Source: Andrena cerasifolii
Lineage: Eukaryota > Arthropoda > Insecta > Hymenoptera > Andrenidae
NCBI RefSeq assembly: GCF_050908995.1
Contig: NC_135119.1
Span: 17,546,001-17,610,000 of the forward strand
DNA length: 64,000 nucleotides
Reading direction: 5' to 3'
Shown here: positions 1 through 12,667 of the stretch, one piece after another
Layout of the letters: every line of letters begins with the position of its first letter
How positions within the stretch are numbered: the first letter of the stretch is position 1
Translations under genes and position numbers: made by a program
The notes under the pieces: generated by a model
Databases searched by the model: none
Told to the model about the DNA's origin: nothing
The model's input: only the letters and a program-made list of their open reading frames with translations

Positions 1-254
1 TAAAGTGTTGCCCTCTCAAAGTTTGCCAGCTGCAGCGTAAAACGACGCTTATCCGCCTTCTTCACTTAAAAACTCGTTCATTCTGAATGGGAGGTTGGAA
101 CGAAGTTGGTTAGGATCAAAGATATCAGTAGTAACATATTAAGGGACCATATTTTGTAACTAGAAAATCTGCATTTTTCGCTGAGCATTCCGTTCCACAT
201 AATTAATTTACCGGATTTATGGGAGGGCACATTACATTCTAGTGACTTAAAAGT
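1..254. other. Gene-free AT-rich sequence
   Basis: I see no gene, RNA or recognisable repeat here. It ends where a dispersed repeat begins. Confidence 0.5.
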
Positions 255-608
255 AGAGTTGGGCCTCAACTGAATAAAAAATTATTTAAATAACGGATCG
301 AATAACAGTTACTTTCACATTAGATTATTCGACGTCAAATAATTTTCTGACGCGCGTTCGAGCCGCCGGAGCGATGCTACAGAAAATTATTCGATGTCGA
401 ATAAAGTAGAAGTTAACGTTACAGTTAAAGTTGAAATTGAAAAATTTATTCGACGCTGAAGTTGAAACGTTCGACGAATAAAAAATTCACTTTATTCGTC
501 GAATATATTTACCTCGGGTCAACTTTATTCCTCACACGACGAATAATTTGCTTTTTAACTTTTATTGGTTATTCAAAATTTACTTAAATAAAATCTTTGC
601 CCATCTCT
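255..608. mobile_element. Dispersed MITE-like repeat, family A, copy 1
   Basis: The ends are imperfect inverted repeats: AGAGTTGGGC on the left and GCCCATCTCT on the right. The interior is built from alternating GACGAATAAA and TTTATTCGTCGAATA motifs that fold on themselves, plus a GTTAAAGTTGAA stretch. The same motifs occur at 10905-11022 and 59961-60367. No open frame is present. It is a non-autonomous DNA element, perhaps hAT-like from its termini, but I see no clear target-site duplication. Confidence 0.6.
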
Positions 609-2572
609 GCTTCAACGAAATGGGTAATAGAAATTATTTATTACGTAAATAATGATTAGTAGTATGAACGATGGCTTCATTATGAAATACAAAGAAACAC
701 AACTAGTTAAAAAACAATCACTTTTAATAACCAAACAAGAAAAAGTGAATGTGATTGGTACGTTATGATAATTCAGCTCCCTTTTAACAAAATCCCCATT
801 ACACATATGTCCCTCAATGGACCAAAATTATAATCCCCATTCAATTTAAAAATCAAAATCCATTCCACCATTACGTCTAAAATATCCGAAAAACATCCAT
901 CCTCGATAACTTTCATTTAACTCTTGACATCGTGCCCCAGCGAATCCTCGGCTCCCTTAATTCGTCGCGTGGACGTCGAATTTCTCCTCCCCGTTCTTTT
1001 TCTAGCGCTTTCACGCGTTATCCTTGAGTGCATGAGAGTCACGTGTAACTTTGCGGAATAACTTTCCGAGTGGTATCGCGCCCGTTGCCGCGAAAGTATC
1101 AGAGTCAAACGCTGCGCGCTGAACTTCCACACAAAGGGGTGGAACTTGGCCAGCAGGAAGACACCGCGGCGAACTTTTGCTCCTTTTCACACACACACAC
1201 ACAGCGTCCAAGGATGAAGTTAACAGGGTGCCGGCTCACGAGATGAATCCCCCTGGCTTTCGCGCGGCTGATATAAATAAACGGTCCGCGTCTAATTGCG
1301 AGAGTTCTTCGGGAAATTGAAATTTAGTCCTGGTCGGTGTAAAACAGGGACGGACTGGCGGATCCGCTCCGTTTGGTAAAAGTTCACCGTGTCTCTTTCT
1401 GCAGTCGGAAATGGAGTTGCGGTTTCGTTCGGCGAAGCTGCGTCTTTCCACCCCCCCCCCCCCCCGCGCTCCCTGTATCAACGTTTTAAACGTTTGTGCT
1501 GTCGAGTTGTGTTCGGCGATGAGTAAGTTGCGGAAACTGTAGTTAGGTTCATAATTACCTATTGGCTGTTTGCTGATCAAATGTTCTGGAGCCGTAAGAA
1601 ATGAGAGGCGCTGTTCAGGGAAAATATTTTACGGAAGTTTGAATTGCATCTCTTGGAAATAAATTCTTGATGGTAGATAGGAATTAAATGTAGTCAGTTC
1701 TCAAAGTCTGCTGGTATTACGAGTTTATGGGGTTTCTGATGCAATTGAAGCTGTACAGGTGCTTCTAAATAATTGCTGTTTATTCATGAAGCGTGTAAAT
1801 TTTGCAAAACCACCTCTTTGAATATTGCCAAGGAATAAAAAAGGTACAGGGTTATCGCATTCACCTGTCCCTCTTTTGCAGGTAGGGTAGCCCGGGCGAA
1901 TCGGATCACTTTGTGTTTGGCGGTAAAAAAATACTAGTCGAACATCAAATAACTAATTTTTTATTATATGTTCGCGATTAGTACGCCTTTGGCTTTAAGA
2001 TTAATAATAGAAGATAAAATCAAACTTACAAATGTTTCTTCTGCAAACAAAGAAGCAAAAAGTGAGAAACATCCGATTCGCCCCGAAACTTCGCCAACCC
2101 TAAGGATCTTCTCGCATAAGCGCTTCTAAGCCCACGATTGGTATTTTGAATATATTCACTTGGTAAAGCAAACACTGATTAAAAAAGAAGAAGAAACGTA
2201 GTAAATCAAGAGGTATACATATCCAAAGTACCAGTTCTCTTTAAAAGCCCCTAACACACATTTGCAATTTCCAAAGGTATACGTCTCAGTGCCTACCAAA
2301 CATCCAACATTCTGCTCACAAATTTATGCACCTACGTAATACGATCCAAAATTTAATAACACAGAGTTGACATTGCCTCTCCCAACGCCCTGTACAGTAA
2401 CTCCACCCTAAACAACAGCTACTCCTGTCGCAGTATTACTCTGCAAACACAAACAAGTGAAAAGTAGTGCAATTACCACAGAGGTAACACTTATCCGTTA
2501 AGAGAAAGAAGAAGAAACACCAACACAGAAAAACATCGGATCAACATGATCAAACGTTTTATCGAGCCTCGA
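609..2572. other. Gene-free stretch with two low-complexity tracts and a splice-like junction
   Basis: The part from about 920 to 1480 is GC-richer and holds a (CA)n tract near 1189-1203 and a run of 15 C at 1451-1465. A pyrimidine tract ending in TTTTGCAG runs directly into GTAGGG at 1881/1882. This looks like back-to-back splice sites, though the donor half is weak. No gene was recognised. Confidence 0.5.
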
Positions 2573-2580
2573 CTCTTTAA

Positions 2581-3443
2581 TAAGGTTGCCCTTATTTATA
2601 CGCGTCGAAATTTTCTTTGTATTTCTTTGCTGTCACCCACTAGAACGGTGCCATTTGGTAAAAAACATAGTCCCTGAAAAAGTGTATTGCAATCGAACAA
2701 CAGGCAAGGGTGCCTGCCGACCAGGCCTTGAAGTTTAGAATTCGTCAATAGTTTGGATTTAAAGAATTTCTCGAAAATGGTAAGCCCCATCGAAACTTAG
2801 TTCCAATAATATTAAAAGAGTATCCAATTTTCTACAATTACTGTATATATAATTTTTCCGTGCTTCCAACCATTTTTTAGATAATAGCGTTTGAATACCG
2901 AGAGGTCCGCACTGTGGGACGCGCGAAGTGCGGACTTCCCTATACTGAAACGTTATTATCTAAAAAATGGTTGGATGCACGAAAAATTTATATGCACAGT
3001 AATTGTAGAAAGTTGAATGCTCTTTTAATATTATTTGAACAAAATTTCGATAGGGCCTACCATTTTTGAGAAATTCCTCAAATTCAAAACATTGATGAAT
3101 TCTAAACTTGAAGGCCTGGTCGGCACCCTTTCCTCTTGTCCGGTTGCAATAATTTTTTTCAGGGACTCGGGTAAAGGTACCACTAGTTGACTAACTTTTC
3201 AGAAACACGTGAAAAATAAGGTTTTTAGAAGTGCAACTATCTCTTTTCAACAGCGCGCCGCGGCTCCTAATACCCATAGTTCGCCACTTATAAAAACCTT
3301 ATTTCTCACGTTTTTCTGAAAAGTTATCAGCTACTGATACATGGTCAACTGCTGGTGCCTTTACCCTATTTCTTTTATGAAGTGGAACTATATTAGGGGG
3401 CGAGAGCAAAAGAGATCGCAGGTTTAAAATAAGGGCCACCCTA
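2581..3443. mobile_element. hAT-like foldback (palindromic) element with 8-bp TSD, carrying a nested insertion
   Basis: The direct repeat CTCTTTAA flanks both sides (2573-2580 and 3444-3451), an exact 8-bp target-site duplication. The termini are TAAGGTTGCCCTTATTT and, at the other end, AAATAAGGGCCACCCTA, so the intact terminus is TAGGGTGGCCCTTATT. This fits the YARNG start of hAT elements. Nearly the whole element is one long inverted repeat: 2640-2885 matches 2945-3165 in reverse complement. The apex is a GC-rich hairpin near 2907-2937, with stem GTCCGCACT / AGTGCGGAC. No transposase frame is present. A half copy lies at 16313-16616 and a different element with the same ends at 45706-46339. 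The right arm is interrupted by a second palindromic element at 3169-3366. Confidence 0.85.
3169..3366. mobile_element. Small palindromic MITE nested inside the foldback element
   Basis: The termini are GGGTAAAGGTACCA and TGGTGCCTTTACCC (one mismatch over 14). The inverted arms continue inward through AACTTTTCAGAAA...ACGTGA...AATAAGGTTTTTA. The GC-rich centre near 3252-3265 does not pair. It interrupts the right arm of the surrounding element: the uninterrupted left arm (rc 2650-2680) and the 16.5 kb copy read straight through this point. No target-site duplication is clear, so I cannot assign a superfamily. Confidence 0.75.
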
Positions 3444-3451
3444 CTCTTTAA

Positions 3452-5006
3452 TCCCTTTTCAAGCTTTTTAGCAGCTCGATACATGGGTACCTCCATTTGC
3501 ATCACACTCCCCCGGGCATCTGTTTACGCGTTATCTCACCTCCGCGTGAGATACGAGCGGCGGGCCATCGTAAAGAAGGGAAGTGTTTTCGGATATATTT
3601 GTTCGCGCGGCGCGACCCATTTCGGTGGATTTGATGGGCCGTGGGCTAATCCGGTGAGTTACGCCCGCGAAAGTTCCTCGCGATTTTTCTGGCCTGGCCA
3701 GTTTGTCATCCCTTCTTGCGCGCCCTTTTAAGCCAAAGTAACTTTTCCGCCTCTATATCGGCGGAATTCAGTCCCAGAAGCGAGAAATCTTCGATCCCAA
3801 TCGTCGCGGTCCAGCCAACTCTCGTCGCTTTTCTTTCGAAGTTACAGGCTCCCAAGTCGTAACGGCCCTCCGTGCTCGTTCCACGGTCGTTGTTCCTCGA
3901 CCGAGTGCAATTAAGGGCGCATTCTTACGTTAAAGCGCACGGTATCCCGCCGCTTCTTCTTTACGCTCGAAATTCCTTGCCTCGTGTCTCCGGAGGTATA
4001 TACACAAACGCTAAAAAATTCGGGTGCATCTGCCATATTTGCAGCCTGCACTGGAATACAGATGTAAAGTCTAACATTTGTCTGTAGCTTAACCTTTGCA
4101 CGTTCGTCGAACGATTTTTGTACGATAAAAGCGTTCACTTTGCTTCCAGCTGTAGGCGACAGTGGTTTAATTACTTACTAATTGGGGTTTTAATTACTTT
4201 CCTATGGCCCTTTGTGACTTTATGATTTCAGGATTTAAATATCTTTTGATGAACAACGTAAGCAATGGTTACTTAAACTTTGTAATGCAAATGACAAAAT
4301 TGTGTAAAATATTGATGAGAGGAAGGTGGATATTTTGGTAACGAAAAGACTTATGATGATAAACATTATGTAAGTTATAATATTATCCTGTTTCATACAT
4401 TTTTGTTTAAACGAAATTTTATTCTAACATAAATACAAAATTTAAGAACAATTTCTCATGGCAGTGTAAATGACGTGTAGCGTTGAGTTGATAATTCGAA
4501 ATTCTCCGTGGAGCTGAATATTATCGTCCAAACGATAATTGATAGCTGGGACATAGTTGGAAATTAATGGCGACTTATACGGAAGAAGCTGAATACAAAT
4601 CACTTGGCTTGCGCTTCTTTCAGTGGAACAGCTGGTGGATTTTAATTGCTTTCCCTATATATGGAAGGAATGGGAATCTAGTTGTAGGGGGAAATGTGTG
4701 CATGTATAGCAGAATGAATGCATGGCCATTACATGGTCTTGTTTTGCTGCAAGTAAAGCGCGGGCTTTGGGATCTGGAGGTAGAAGAGGGAAATAAGGTG
4801 GGGCAGAGAGAACATCTTGCGGGGTCGCTTAAAGTGACACGGAATTGTTTTCATTTTGTATCTAGGTTTCTTTGAATTTTACTGCTTATTTAATGTTCGA
4901 TAAAAGTGAGGCTCAGTTGAGGCTGAGTTTGAAAATGTTTGGTACTGTTTATGCAGTATTGTATGTACCATGTTTAAGTAGAGAAGAGAATTTATAGTCA
5001 ACAGAT
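3452..5006. other. Gene-free stretch; GC-rich then AT-rich
   Basis: The part from about 3480 to 4000 is CpG-rich and has several short chance open frames on both strands. None resembles a known protein or has convincing splice signals. From 4100 on it is AT-rich with nothing recognised. Confidence 0.45.
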
Positions 5007-5397
5007 ACTTTGTGAATATGTAGGGGATTTCCTCCTGATTACCACGCAATTTTTGTTTGCTGCCCAAATTCACTCGAAGGGGGTGAAATTAACCCCTGAA
5101 AATTCGGCTATTTTCCGATTTTGTGTTACAACTCGCGAACTGTAAGAGATAGAAAAAAAGTTTCCAGACAAAGGTTACTTCTTTTAATTAGATCTACCAT
5201 TTGGTGAAAAAAATATTTTACAGTTCACGAATTATAACACAAAATCGGTAAATAACCGGATTTTCAGCGGTCAATTACACCCGCACAGAGTGAATTTGGG
5301 CAGCAAACAAAAATTGTGTTGTAATCAGGAGGAAATTCTCTACATATTCACAAAGTTTCAGTATTTTTCGAATTTCCGGGTTCGGGATGTTCCCTTG
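5007..5397. mobile_element. PIF/Harbinger-like MITE (CAAGGGAAGATCC family), copy 1, left end truncated
   Basis: The right end reads TTCGGGATGTTCCCTTG followed by TTAG, matching the family's CTNAG target pattern. The interior is a long imperfect palindrome, with GCAATTTTTGTTTGCTGCCC / GGGCAGCAAACAAAAATTG as one arm pair, and is shared with 14951-15385 and 50208-50614. The left terminal 40 or so bases are missing. No open frame. Confidence 0.8.
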
Positions 5398-5400
5398 TTA

Positions 5401-8400
5401 GTCACATTCAGCTAATGAAATTTAATGACTATCAAATATTATGAAATTTATAATGTCAAAGCTCGGAGACCAATTATGGTGTATTAACACCCGCCATGGC
5501 ACGGTGTTTGATTATTACATCACTCCACAAAGAGGGTTGACAAATCCCATCCATCGGACAGGTATAAAATTAGCTCGAACAACATGTTGAATTTCTCTCA
5601 AATGCAGTACCTACTTATCACACACGAATTTGTGATCGCCGTCGCACCCTTCTGGAGTGAACAGAGCCAGAGAAAAGTGATAATAACACTACATACAGAG
5701 TACGGAAAGTGGTATGTTTAAAGCTGCGGACGCATAAGCAATATTGCTAAGCACCAATTAACCGTTAACAGAGTGAGGTACCTATGTAGTTGCAGCTTCA
5801 TCGACTACGAGATTTAACTTTTGTAATGCACTTCGCGCGTATTCGCCGCGGCCGCTGGTGAAATCTCGAGAATTCCCCCTCGGATGATTAACCGAATTCC
5901 AAACGGTAAGCTATTATGAGTATTGCAAGCTCGTGATAACGCGATGGCTACAGAACATGCCCGTGGATATTCGAGAAATTTCCTGACACTACCTGAAGGA
6001 AGTGTAACAAAAATATTATCACGGCCATAGTTTTCATAAATGAACCTATACGTCTGGTTCGATGAAAAGCCCATTTTGAAGTCGTACAATAAAATCGCTC
6101 GAACTTGCTTTTTCTCCATCTTTAACGCGAAGGTCGAAAAGAAACAAAACCATTTCCATAAATCGATAGAACGAATTCACGCTTTAAAATGGTACATTAC
6201 ACGAACATTATAGTCAAAGTAAAATTTATTCCAAAATAAGCATGAAAGATTAAAGTCACAGAAGCCGAAATTAATTTTTCATCAATCTAATAATTATTGC
6301 TACTCTCGAAAATGAAGATGATTCCTTCTTTGTAACTATTGCCAATAACGTAAATAACAATTTCTTTAAAAAAATGTCAGTGCGCTTTCGCAAAATTTTA
6401 TTTTAGAGAAACACAAGAAACGTACAGTACGTTGATGCAGGAGCACGAAGTACGGAAAAAGGATAATCGAGATTTGGAAATTCTGAGAATAAAATTCTTT
6501 CAGCAGACTGCAACATGTTACTACTTCTTACTTAAGTTTGCATCGTACAGTAGAGAACACTTAATTTTCTGCGGTCGAAGGTGCAGGTATTCCTGAAACG
6601 CTTTTACGAATTCGACAGCGCGATGGGAAACGTTCGCCCATTCGTCACAAGGGAGCAAGCAATATATTCTATAATAGAAAAGCATATATCATCGTTTCAC
6701 GTGCACCGATAGCAGAAGCAAATTTATGCGCTTTCTAAGAACTCTTGTAATCTCTGGCTAAACGTCCATACGTCTTTTTCAGCCGCACAACAATTCAAAC
6801 AAAACTTGCAATTGCCACTCTGATGGCGTCACACAACAGATCAAACTTTATTTTATAAAGAGCAGTGGATTAAAATAAAGAAAATTGAGCGACTAGTGAA
6901 ATTGTGCTTCTGATTTCCTTGTCTGGCCACTGTGACGAGTTTAACATATAATTCGATTGGGGTCTACCCACTGATATATCAGTATGTAAATCATGTCCAT
7001 TAATCAAGTGTCATTGTATTAGATTGCATTGAGAAATGAAACGGGGCGGGCAACGCAGTCACGCGTAATCAATTCAGCGATCAATGGCAAAAATTAGGTT
7101 TGACGTAACGGTGGAGTAAACTCACAGTGACGACGTGAAATCAAGTTTTGTAAATGTTCTATCTATATATAAAATGTACTTTCGTAAATTAGTGTAGGTG
7201 GTTGAGATAATGCTAACAAGGGATGTTCGACAACTGACAAATTCAAAGTAACTTCGCAGAAAAATGCAGGTAATTCAAATGATGCTAATAACGTAACCAC
7301 TTTTTATTTCAAAAGGAAAGAAATTTAGATGGTAAATTTCTGAGCTGACAGAATAACTTTACAAGGCGATATTGAATGATACTTAATTGCAGCACTACTC
7401 AAAGTGGGGCCATAAACACTTAAATGTAAATATTAGTTGAAATTTAAAAAAGTAGTGTTAAGTCTGGGATTATTTAATTGGAAAATTTACAATACCCGTC
7501 GTATAGTATCAGATGTTGAAACCATAATGGAAATGGGCATAACAATGGCTGACATGTGCGTTATGAGGATATATTTATTAATTTCTGTAGAAATCAAGTT
7601 TTTATTCACGGAAAGGTGTACGATTAACAACATAAATCCCTTCATAACGGCACAGCTTAATGAGCTGGTTATTAGGGGTAACAAACAGGGCTGAATGAGT
7701 TATAATGGCGATGGTAAACCTCTATTCTTTCAATCAATATAACAACGAAACGACAAATGTACGGTTGTATCAATCTGAATGTGCATTACGTCATTATTAT
7801 AAGCTTAAATTACAACTGCCAGGCTTAGCGTGACTGTTAACATTCGGATGAAATTATGTAGGTCGTAAATCTTGGTTTTTGGCAAATGTTGCAACGAATG
7901 TGTGCACTGCCGAAGCCAAACAGATCGAATTGCAATATATAATATACATACGAAGATTCACAAACCGCGTTTTATTTAAACAGTACTTAGAAACCTTTTC
8001 ATGCGAAACTAGCTGACTGCTAATGTGTGGCATATTTACTTTTCGCCATTTACACGTGGCAGGCTTCCGAAAATTAGTCGATGAAAACATATACTGTACA
8101 GTTAAACATATTACAGAGTGTAGTTCGTGTTTCCCAATACAGAAATTCGAAATCGAAGTTTGATATACCTATCAACTGTGGTTAATAACTGAATAACTAT
8201 GTAGTAGTTCGTAGAAATTAAACTGGTCGACCCTATTTTTTCCGAATATGTGATTACGTACATTAAGTGAAACATAAATGCCCAAGAAAAAGTATATAGG
8301 TACAATCTTCCTAAAAATCATGTAAGAATTAAATAAGACAGAGAAAGGAATATGAATACACGAAATTTACATACAACTTTAGAAAACTTATAACGAGGAC

Positions 8401-8739
8401 TAATTTATTGCGACACATTTTTTCGACAATACAGCTTATCACTTTTTTACTAATTCTTAAATTCGAAAGGATACACTATCTTCTTCTATCTAATAAATGA
8501 TAATTTAAAACAATGCCATCTACGTATCAGACGATACACTATTCAGTTTACCTGAATTTTGTTTAAATTTTCGCGTGACCGATCGGCAAAAAATAGTGTT
8601 CAGCAGTATAATACTTCCACACATAGAGGGCATTTACTAAAAAAACTCTACATATATATTACAATTGTGGGGAAATACTACCGTAATAAATATGTATAGG
8701 ACACTTAAGAATTTTAAAAAATATTAATCTCTTTTTTCA
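5401..8739. other. Gene-free AT-rich stretch
   Basis: No gene, exon or RNA was recognised. At 7214-7240 the sequence TAA|CAAGGGATGTTCGAC, preceded by C, looks like a solitary left end of the CTNAG-targeting MITE group. Its partner end was not found. Confidence 0.45.
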
Positions 8740-8827
8740 CTTGTCAGCACAACGCATGAACAGCATCCAATCGACATCAACACATTCATTATATTAATCT
8801 ATACTGTTCATGCGCTGTGCTGATAAG
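8740..8827. other. Near-perfect 24-bp stem hairpin with 40-nt loop (miRNA-like or foldback relic)
   Basis: The arm at 8740-8763 (CTTGTCAGCACA...) pairs with 8804-8827 (...TGTGCTGATAAG). On the + strand there is one A:C mismatch and one G:U wobble over 24 positions. The whole hairpin is 88 nt, within the size range of insect miRNA precursors, but the loop is long. I do not recognise either arm as a known miRNA. A short transposon remnant is the alternative, since a MITE end lies just downstream. Confidence 0.35.
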
Positions 8828-8879
8828 AGCAACAACACTTATTATTATAGTTATTGTTATGAATATATTATATTCTTCT

Positions 8880-8918
8880 CAAAAAAATCGGTGTCTACCA
8901 TATGGTGTCCTCCCCTTG
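8880..8918. mobile_element. Solitary right end of a CAAGGGG-type MITE
   Basis: The sequence GTGTCCTCCCCTTG is followed by TTAG. The last roughly 38 bases closely match 58310-58348 (shared TGTCTACCA and TGTCCTCCCCTTG). It fits the CTNAG target rule of the related elements here. The opposite end was not located. Confidence 0.55.
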
Positions 8919-8924
8919 TTAGTC

Positions 8925-10904
8925 AAGGATGATGTTAGAACTTAACTGACTATGAACACAAACAGATGGAGCCTTTAAGACTTAAAATCTGTCATCAACT
9001 CAAATTATCAATATTTCCACTTACACCACTACGATATATTATTGAATACAATTATAGCTCACACGGCAGAAAAACATAATTTCCATTATACCTATAACGT
9101 TCGCAATACTTCGAAGTATAATAGAAAACCGCTGCAAATATCCTCGTCCAGAAACGTTATTCCATCAAAATATGTATACAGAACCGAAAGAAAACAGCCC
9201 TACCACCGCAGCCTCTATTTACTGTTTCAAATACCGCAGCTTCCCCACGGCCCTCGGTAAAGTACACATCTTCCGCAAAGCGCGGGGGCCAACGACAAAA
9301 CCATTCGCCCTCTGCTTCTACTTATCCCCGAAAGATCCCCCCTATTTGGCCTAAGTATTAAAGTCGTTTGTTCACGGTACATATTCCACGCGATCGATTA
9401 GCCGAGCTACAGTGCAAACTCCGACGGTACCACTGGCGCAGCAATCTAACCGATCGAAAAATATCCGCGACACAGCCTCGGTATACCCGGAAGTAACCTA
9501 AACCGACCGGGTGTCGAGATTAAATCTATTTAGCTAACTGCATCGAGGGACGAGTTCGCTTGGGATCAGAGCCGAAGGAATCCTCGGGCACGTGTTTCTC
9601 GACCAGACCCACGTTGACTATGGATCCTATCTATTTGCTAGTTACCAGGGATCGGCTCACCTGTCCGATCATCGCCGATATCGATCGCGCGTCCCTTTTT
9701 GTTACCTTATACACGGCATCAGTGACGGTAAGATTATCTGGGAGCGTAGACAGCGGATTGGCAACATCACATTCGAGGCACGTGTACGCTCGAACTTGAG
9801 GAACGTATTATTATACGCGATACACGTATTATCGGGCGCACGGGGGTTGGATACTGGGGGAGGGAGAGCGGGGGGTAAATCCCACGGCATTCGGCTCGGA
9901 TGGAAATGTGGAAAAATGTTTCCGTTTGTGCGGGTCGTTTCACGGTGCCCGAACACGCGGATCGGCATGTCTGCAGCGTTCTGAAATTGGTCGGAACTGG
10001 TGGAAACGGAATGGCGGAAGGGTTGCGCGCCATCGCCTACCGCGCCCCCGTTCGGTTCGACTGCTGGTCGATGATTGGAATTTGTTTGACATACGAAATC
10101 TCGCGTAACTCGTGGGCTTGAATGAAGAGAACATGTATCTAGATTCTCGTCGTAAATCAATTAATCCTGTAGGACCTATGGAATGAAAAAGGGGCTGTTT
10201 GGTGGCGAGGTTTCGGGTTTTGATTGCGGTTACGCTTCGCTGGAGGGTGTGCAATGCTATGTTTATTGGGTAGGTTTCCTTTTCTCGGGAATACGAGATC
10301 TCCTTGGTACTATTACGCAGTAGTTTTTCCAATAATAATAATAATAATAGGTCTTTATTATATTCCCAAAAAGCACGAAGAGATGCAATGGGCGAGAATC
10401 AGCAACTTGCTGCTCTTAAGGGGACTAGGCAGGCGTTTTCCGTGAAAGGAACACTTTCTTTTTAATCTATTCGTAAAAAAATGAAAATAAATCTAGATAT
10501 ATCCTGTTACCCAATGTCTATTATTATCACAAAGATAAAAAAAAAGATTGGTATAAAATATACACGTGCTTTAAAAATGGCGCTGCTAACTGTTAAACAT
10601 TTTAACGTTCTTCTGTTGTTTTGTTGTAGTATTGGTCTTAAAAAGTGTCACAATCCAATTTCAAGGTGTGATTATTGTTCGTTGCGATGGGCAAAAAATT
10701 ATTTGAAATAAAAATTTGTCTACAGCAGACTTGAACTAATTACAAGATGTATAAAACATGTGCCATTTCCCGCGCAACCTATTACATGGTCTTAAAAAGT
10801 TCGAGATTTTCGTAAAAAAATTAAGAAGACGCGAATTTATAGTAACCCACAAACACGACCGAATTTTTCTTGAAATAATCGCTGTGTTTCGGCCACCAAT
10901 TTAA
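8925..10904. other. Gene-free stretch with a CpG-rich island
   Basis: The part from about 9180 to 10150 is CpG-rich and produces overlapping open frames on both strands, with no recognisable domain. Near 10330 there is a short AAT microsatellite. At 10416-10440 the sequence TTAAGGGGACTAGGCAGGCG resembles 58143-58165, suggesting a shared transposon end. No exon is supported. Confidence 0.45.
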
Positions 10905-11022
10905 TAATTCAGTTTTAATTTCAGTTAAGACGAATAAAAAATTTAACTTTATTCGTCAAATCCTCTAAAGTTAAAGTAACTTTTATTTGATCCGTTATTT
11001 AAATAATCGTTTATTTACGCCT
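10905..11022. mobile_element. Dispersed repeat family A, partial copy 2
   Basis: The motifs GACGAATAAAAAATTTAAC, TTTATTCGTC and AAAGTTAAAGTAACTTTTAT match the copies at 255-608 and 59961-60367. The ATCCGTTATTTAAATAA stretch is the mirror of the left part of copy 1. Termini are degraded. Confidence 0.6.
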
Positions 11023-12667
11023 GCTTCCAGTAAAGAGTAATAAATAAACTCGAACCTTCTAAGTTTTAATAAAACACTTTCGCCGACAGGAAAATCGTGA
11101 AAATTTTTGATACCGCCGTTGGAGAAAAATAGCTTACCCCTCCAAATCGCCAATAAAGTACTTCAATGCCATGATAATCTTCAGTTCTACCTACGCTGCT
11201 AAGAACATAACCAAAATTACTTCACTCAGCAAACGACACATTCAGTACAACAGTCTTTCAACAAATAAACGTACCCCATTCACTTCCAAAAGACCCTTCT
11301 CTTATCGCGTTAATCCTTGAGAAACATACCTACTCCTCCGAGTCTCGAGTCCTGCGCCTTTGGACCGTGAAGAAACCCCCTCCCCATCGCGGACAAACGA
11401 CGAATCGACGGAGCTAAATAACTCGCGCGTTCGCGCTCTAATCTGTCTCTTCGTAAACGCGGGCGGGGTGAAATTCCAGGAACAATCAAATTACCCCGAT
11501 GAACCCGTAGCGGGACGTTTCATTAGGAGAAGAGGCTGCGAATAAGGTGCCCCCGAACCAGAATTAAACCGATTGTCGCTACCCCCGTTTTTCCACGGGT
11601 CCGCATCGAGGGCTGGAAATCGGTTCGACGGGGGCTCCACCGCGACGTTGATACCCCCGGGGAGGAGCGGGATTAGTGTCCTGGAAAAGTAATTTGTACT
11701 TGGCAACGGCACACCATTTGCCTAAGTGCCAGTTAACTGTAATCAAATCGTTCAGACAAATACCGGGGCCCGGGTACCCGGGATTAAATAGGGGGAGCGA
11801 TTATTCGAGCGATCGTATCGTACGGGCGATATCCGATTACCATTTGTCTGATAATCGCGATACAATGGCTAATTCCGCTCTTCGTGTTTCTGCGCACAAA
11901 CGAGGCGTCGCTGGGCAAAGCACAGACGGGTCTGAAATTGTCTAGGGGGGCTGCGTAATGGAGTTTTGGATCGCGGCCGTGCCGCCCGTTCTGTCGCCAG
12001 TTGTTCTCGTCAACGTCGTCAGACGTGGAAACCGCATTCCCAGCGCTCCCAGTGTGCATCATGCACTCGGCGGGGCAGTAAATTGAGCGTTGACGGTTAA
12101 CGTTTCTTGGTTGGAGGCACGGGTACAGCTGGCACGCTGTATATATTGCACTGATAGTACTAAACGCTAAAGGAATGCGATAGGATTTACATTTTCTTTA
12201 AGACCACAGTATTTCTTTGCAAGCAGATTTATAGAAGTCTTTTATTTGTCAGTCGGACACGTGATGTTTCAATCGTATTTTATCTGCTATTATATAGTTG
12301 TTAAGTGCTGTCAGTAGTTCGGGAATGGGGTGAATGTTGTATAATAAAAGGTTGTTATTCCTCCAATAATTGAAATAAAAATAATATTTAAATAGACTTA
12401 TTTAATAGATAAATTTTTTTAATAGATAAATTTATTATGAAAGATAGTATTAATAAGTTCATAATTCTGTAAATTACTAATGTTAGGATCAGTATTAATG
12501 GAAGAATATAATTTATTAATATTGATGAAATCTGCAGAAGCTAGCTGTGAAGATTTTTAACAAATTCTTTAAATCTGAGAACACTTGAACTACTGTATTC
12601 TTTTTCGAATTTCTTCCGTTAGAATATAGGGCGCAAAGGGTTCGAGACTTCCAGGAAAGATAATACA
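11023..12667. other. Gene-free stretch with CpG-rich island
   Basis: The part from about 11330 to 12120 is CpG-rich and has chance frames on both strands. The rest is AT-rich. Nothing recognised. Confidence 0.4.

Noticed and set aside
9702..10160. 152-codon open frame on -
   Set aside because: Overlaps several frames on both strands in CpG-rich DNA; no recognisable domain.
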